This document shows, one piece after another, positions 20,240 through 22,314 of a stretch of 22,314 bases of DNA. This DNA is from Phallusia fumigata (taxonomy: Eukaryota > Chordata > Ascidiacea > Phlebobranchia > Ascidiidae). Within the stretch, counting starts at the first letter, position 1. Each line of letters begins with the position of its first letter. Under the pieces are notes generated by a model that worked only from the letters and a program-made list of their open reading frames with translations, did no database searches and was not told where the DNA came from. The position numbers and the translations under genes are program-made. The DNA lies in NCBI GenBank assembly GCA_008931825.1, contig QXVZ01026992.1, positions 1 to 22,314 on the forward strand, given 5' to 3'.

Positions 20240-21575
20240 CTGTATTTGGATTGAAGTACCCCTTTAAGTCGGTGTTAGTGGTAGTAAGGATATCAGCCAT
20301 ACGGTAATCAAATAGTCCTCTCTCCAAAGCAACAGTGGTTGGAATTCGATATCCAGCTTCTGGATCTATAAGCCCACCAGTAGCCAACTGTGCCTCCAGC
20401 ATACGAATCCCATGGATCTCAATCACCATTCCCTTTTTCATGGCCTCGAAAAGAGATATTAATCGTTTTGTTCCTGGCTCTGAGAATCCATGCACAGCCT
20501 GTTCGGCGTTGTGTAGAGCGCTGGCGTATTCCTTGTCTACAATGCCTGTGCTTACCGCCCTGTCAACTGACATCTTTTTTCCTGTATACGGATCAATGAT
20601 GCTTCCAGTAGCGGCTTGCGCTTCAAGCAATTCAAGCGCGGTACCCCGGCGCAGAAGACCGCTTTTTACAGCTTGGGAAATGGTCATTACTTGGTGGTTG
20701 GTTTTGTTCAAGACACCAGCTATTGCTTCCTCGCCGACTAGGAAAGGCTGCAGGATGTCGCGTAGCTCTTCTTTGTTGATCTTTCCCGCGCGGAAGGCAT
20801 CCAAAATTGGGTCTTCAACCAATCTGGCATCGATAAGCTCCTGAAGTGACACCTTTTTTCTAAACGCGCTACGAAAGGTCAAAAGATCAGGCTGATAGCG
20901 AAGGTCAGCTACTCGCGGCTTTTCTTCAATGTACAAAAACTTCAAACCGGTGTCAAGGTCGCGAATGCACTTGCTTAACAAATCGGCGTAGTTTAGTTTC
21001 ATTTGGGTGGTAGGATCAAAAAAGTCCATTAGCTCAGCGGGCGTCCTCAGCGCGTGAGCGGTCTCGGCGTCGACAAGGTTCTTTTCCTGAGCGACATCTA
21101 ACGAGAACCTGGCCCCCGTCCACGGATCGATAATTCCTCCTGTTGCGAGTTGGGCCTCGAGCAAACGCATTCCCTGGGCTTTGGGAAAGATCCCTCTGCT
21201 CATAGCCTCGCTTAGACACACAGTTTCAGCGGTTCGCGGGTCCAAATATCCGTAGTAAGCACCTTCGGCGGCAACGAGCGTTTGCTTGTAATGTTCATCT
21301 ACTATACCAAGGTCTATGGCACCTTGGACGGAAAACTTGACCCCATTTCGCGGATTAACCACGCAACCAGTTGCGGCCTGTGCTTCAAGAAGGAAAAGAG
21401 CTGTCTTCTTGGGTATCAGACCTTTGTTCATCGCTTGGCATATGGTAAGTTTTTCGCCCGATGTCACGTTAATAACTCCAGCTACTGCCTCTTCCGAGAT
21501 CGCCATCTCATCCGAGCCGTCATCTGATGGAAGGGACGACGGTCGGAACAGTCCACTACTTAAGTTGTCTGATTT
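20240..21575 (-). CDS. Plakin-family gene, large exon with two plakin-repeat modules
   Basis: This 1336-nt exon (445 codons plus one base) starts after TTATATTACAG in phase 0 and ends at AATACAG before a GTGAAT donor in phase 1. Counting from the Met at 21506, module 1 covers about residues 7-195 and module 2 starts near 259, joined by a linker. Both carry the plectin-repeat signature: LLEAQAATG (39-47), [14 protein letters not shown] (115-128), [14 protein letters not shown] (293-306) and [14 protein letters not shown] (369-382). The linker has [15 protein letters not shown], like linkers between modules in desmoplakin and plectin. In known plakins these modules bind intermediate filaments and anchor them to junctions or other cytoskeletal parts; that role here is inferred. 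The codons before the Met are also open and join the previous exon, so this Met need not be the start. Which plakin (plectin, desmoplakin or MACF/dystonin type) cannot be decided. Confidence 0.96.
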
Positions 21576-21894
21576 CTGTAATATAACATTTGTCCGTTGA
21601 ATGGTTACTTTTCAGTACAATATATAGAAGAAAACATTCTTATTCAAACTCTAGCATATTTATCACGTCTATTCGAAAAAGTTCGAAACAGCTTTTTATT
21701 TGTGTTTGCATATAGATCGCGTTTTTGTGGGGGGTATCCAACAAAACCATGTAGTTACGACAATTTTCATGTTTTGTTTCCAACAGATGTGCAACACCTT
21801 TGGCTTTCAAAACATTCGATATCTATACTGGGTTAAGACACAACGATTTTTATAAGCTCATGCAAAAAGTACCAAACGCAACATAAGTTCCAAC
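21576..21894 (-). other. Plakin gene intron (319 bp)
   Basis: Intron between the two plakin exons, GT (GTTGGA) to AG (TTATATTACAG), AT-rich. I see no gene or repeat within it. Removing it keeps phase 0. Confidence 0.72.
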
Positions 21895-22172
21895 CTTTCG
21901 TCTAGCAGTGTCGAAGACGTCATCATTTCTTTCTGGAGTCTCATATCTTCGAATCACTTCGATTCCGTCACTACGTTGACTGGTGATTCTTCTCAGTTGT
22001 TCGTTTGATTCGTCAGAGGATGACGTCACATATTCGTTGCCCTGGTCCAGAGCTTTACCGTTTACTGTCACTTTGGGCGAAGCCTCGGAACCTCTTTCTA
22101 TCCTGAGGGATAGGGTTATTCCACCACCGACGTCGATAGACGGAACACGAGAGACCTGCGAGGGGTTTCGCT
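21895..22172 (-). CDS. Plakin-family gene, internal exon upstream of the plakin repeats
   Basis: This 278-nt exon is the first one visible of the plakin gene. A long pyrimidine run ending in TCTCGTAG precedes it, and it begins with two bases that complete a codon. It ends at CGAAAG before a GTTGGA donor, at a codon boundary, which fits the phase 0 start of the next exon. The 92 codons encode a polar, Ser/Asp/Glu/Arg-rich segment with no domain I recognise; SSSDESNEQLRR and RRYETPERNDDVFDTARRK are typical stretches. It probably forms a disordered linker before the repeat modules. The GTTGGA donor is weak, but the frame is open across the exon and the phase agreement supports it. The gene continues beyond the right edge, so whether an actin-binding, spectrin or coiled-coil region lies upstream cannot be seen. 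Confidence 0.72.
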
Positions 22173-22314
22173 CTACGAGAAAAAAGAAGGTGGGTTAAAA
22201 TGTTATCTTTTTACAATGGTGATTGTCCAGAACGGTCATGTCACATTTTTGTCTTGTGACTGATGTACACGCGTAAAGTATTGATACTAACTGTCAGCAG
22301 AATATGGAGTTAAG

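Noticed and set aside
20335..20844. 169-codon plus-strand frame
   Set aside because: It is the antisense shadow of the plakin-repeat exon, whose domain signature is unmistakable on the minus strand.

Overview
The window looks like draft genomic DNA from a multicellular animal: AT-rich (about 60% by eye), intron-containing, with one unmistakable animal gene. The gene encodes plakin (plectin-type) repeats, the intermediate-filament-binding modules of desmoplakin, plectin and the long MACF/dystonin/shot isoforms. It lies on the minus strand at the right end: exons 22172-21895, 21575-20240 and 19866-19592. Splice sites and phases agree across both introns. Introns of 319 and 373 bp, a palindromic GACGTC motif that is over-represented, and high heterozygosity would suit an invertebrate such as a tunicate, but this is a weak guess.

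Left of the plakin gene, coding signal is sparse. Three further minus-strand exons have good splice sites and matching phase 0 junctions: 17695-17533, 2851-2741 and 1321-799. They may form one gene with a long Ser/Arg-rich region. The end of its largest exon faintly resembles the lead-in to an RGS box. Two weaker models are a two-exon small tail-anchored protein (4431-4367 joined to 3986-3833) and a 78-codon single-exon ORF behind a TATA box (8257-8021, copied at 12577-12341). I recognise no RNA gene, mobile element or CRISPR array. The rest is intronic or intergenic DNA.

The main structure between about 4.0 and 18.1 kb is an assembly artefact. Seven single 'n' characters (6015, 8384, 9735, 14633, 15611, 16498, 17833) each sit exactly at the edge of a block that occurs twice. 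The pairs are A (4041-5389 / 8385-9734), B (6016-8383 / 10352-12703), C (13430-14307 / 15612-16497), D (15498-15610 / 16499-16617), E (14466-14632 / 14634-14800) and F (17615-17832 / 17834-18051). Copies differ by scattered substitutions and small indels, as two alleles would. The simplest reading is that both haplotypes, and unmerged contig ends, were laid end to end. About 5 kb of the window is then redundant, and the true locus is near 17 kb.

I found no convincing novel biological system. The points most worth checking are the false duplications, the unusual basic stretch and short tail ending the plakin protein, the Ser/Arg-rich gene, and the GACGTC excess.
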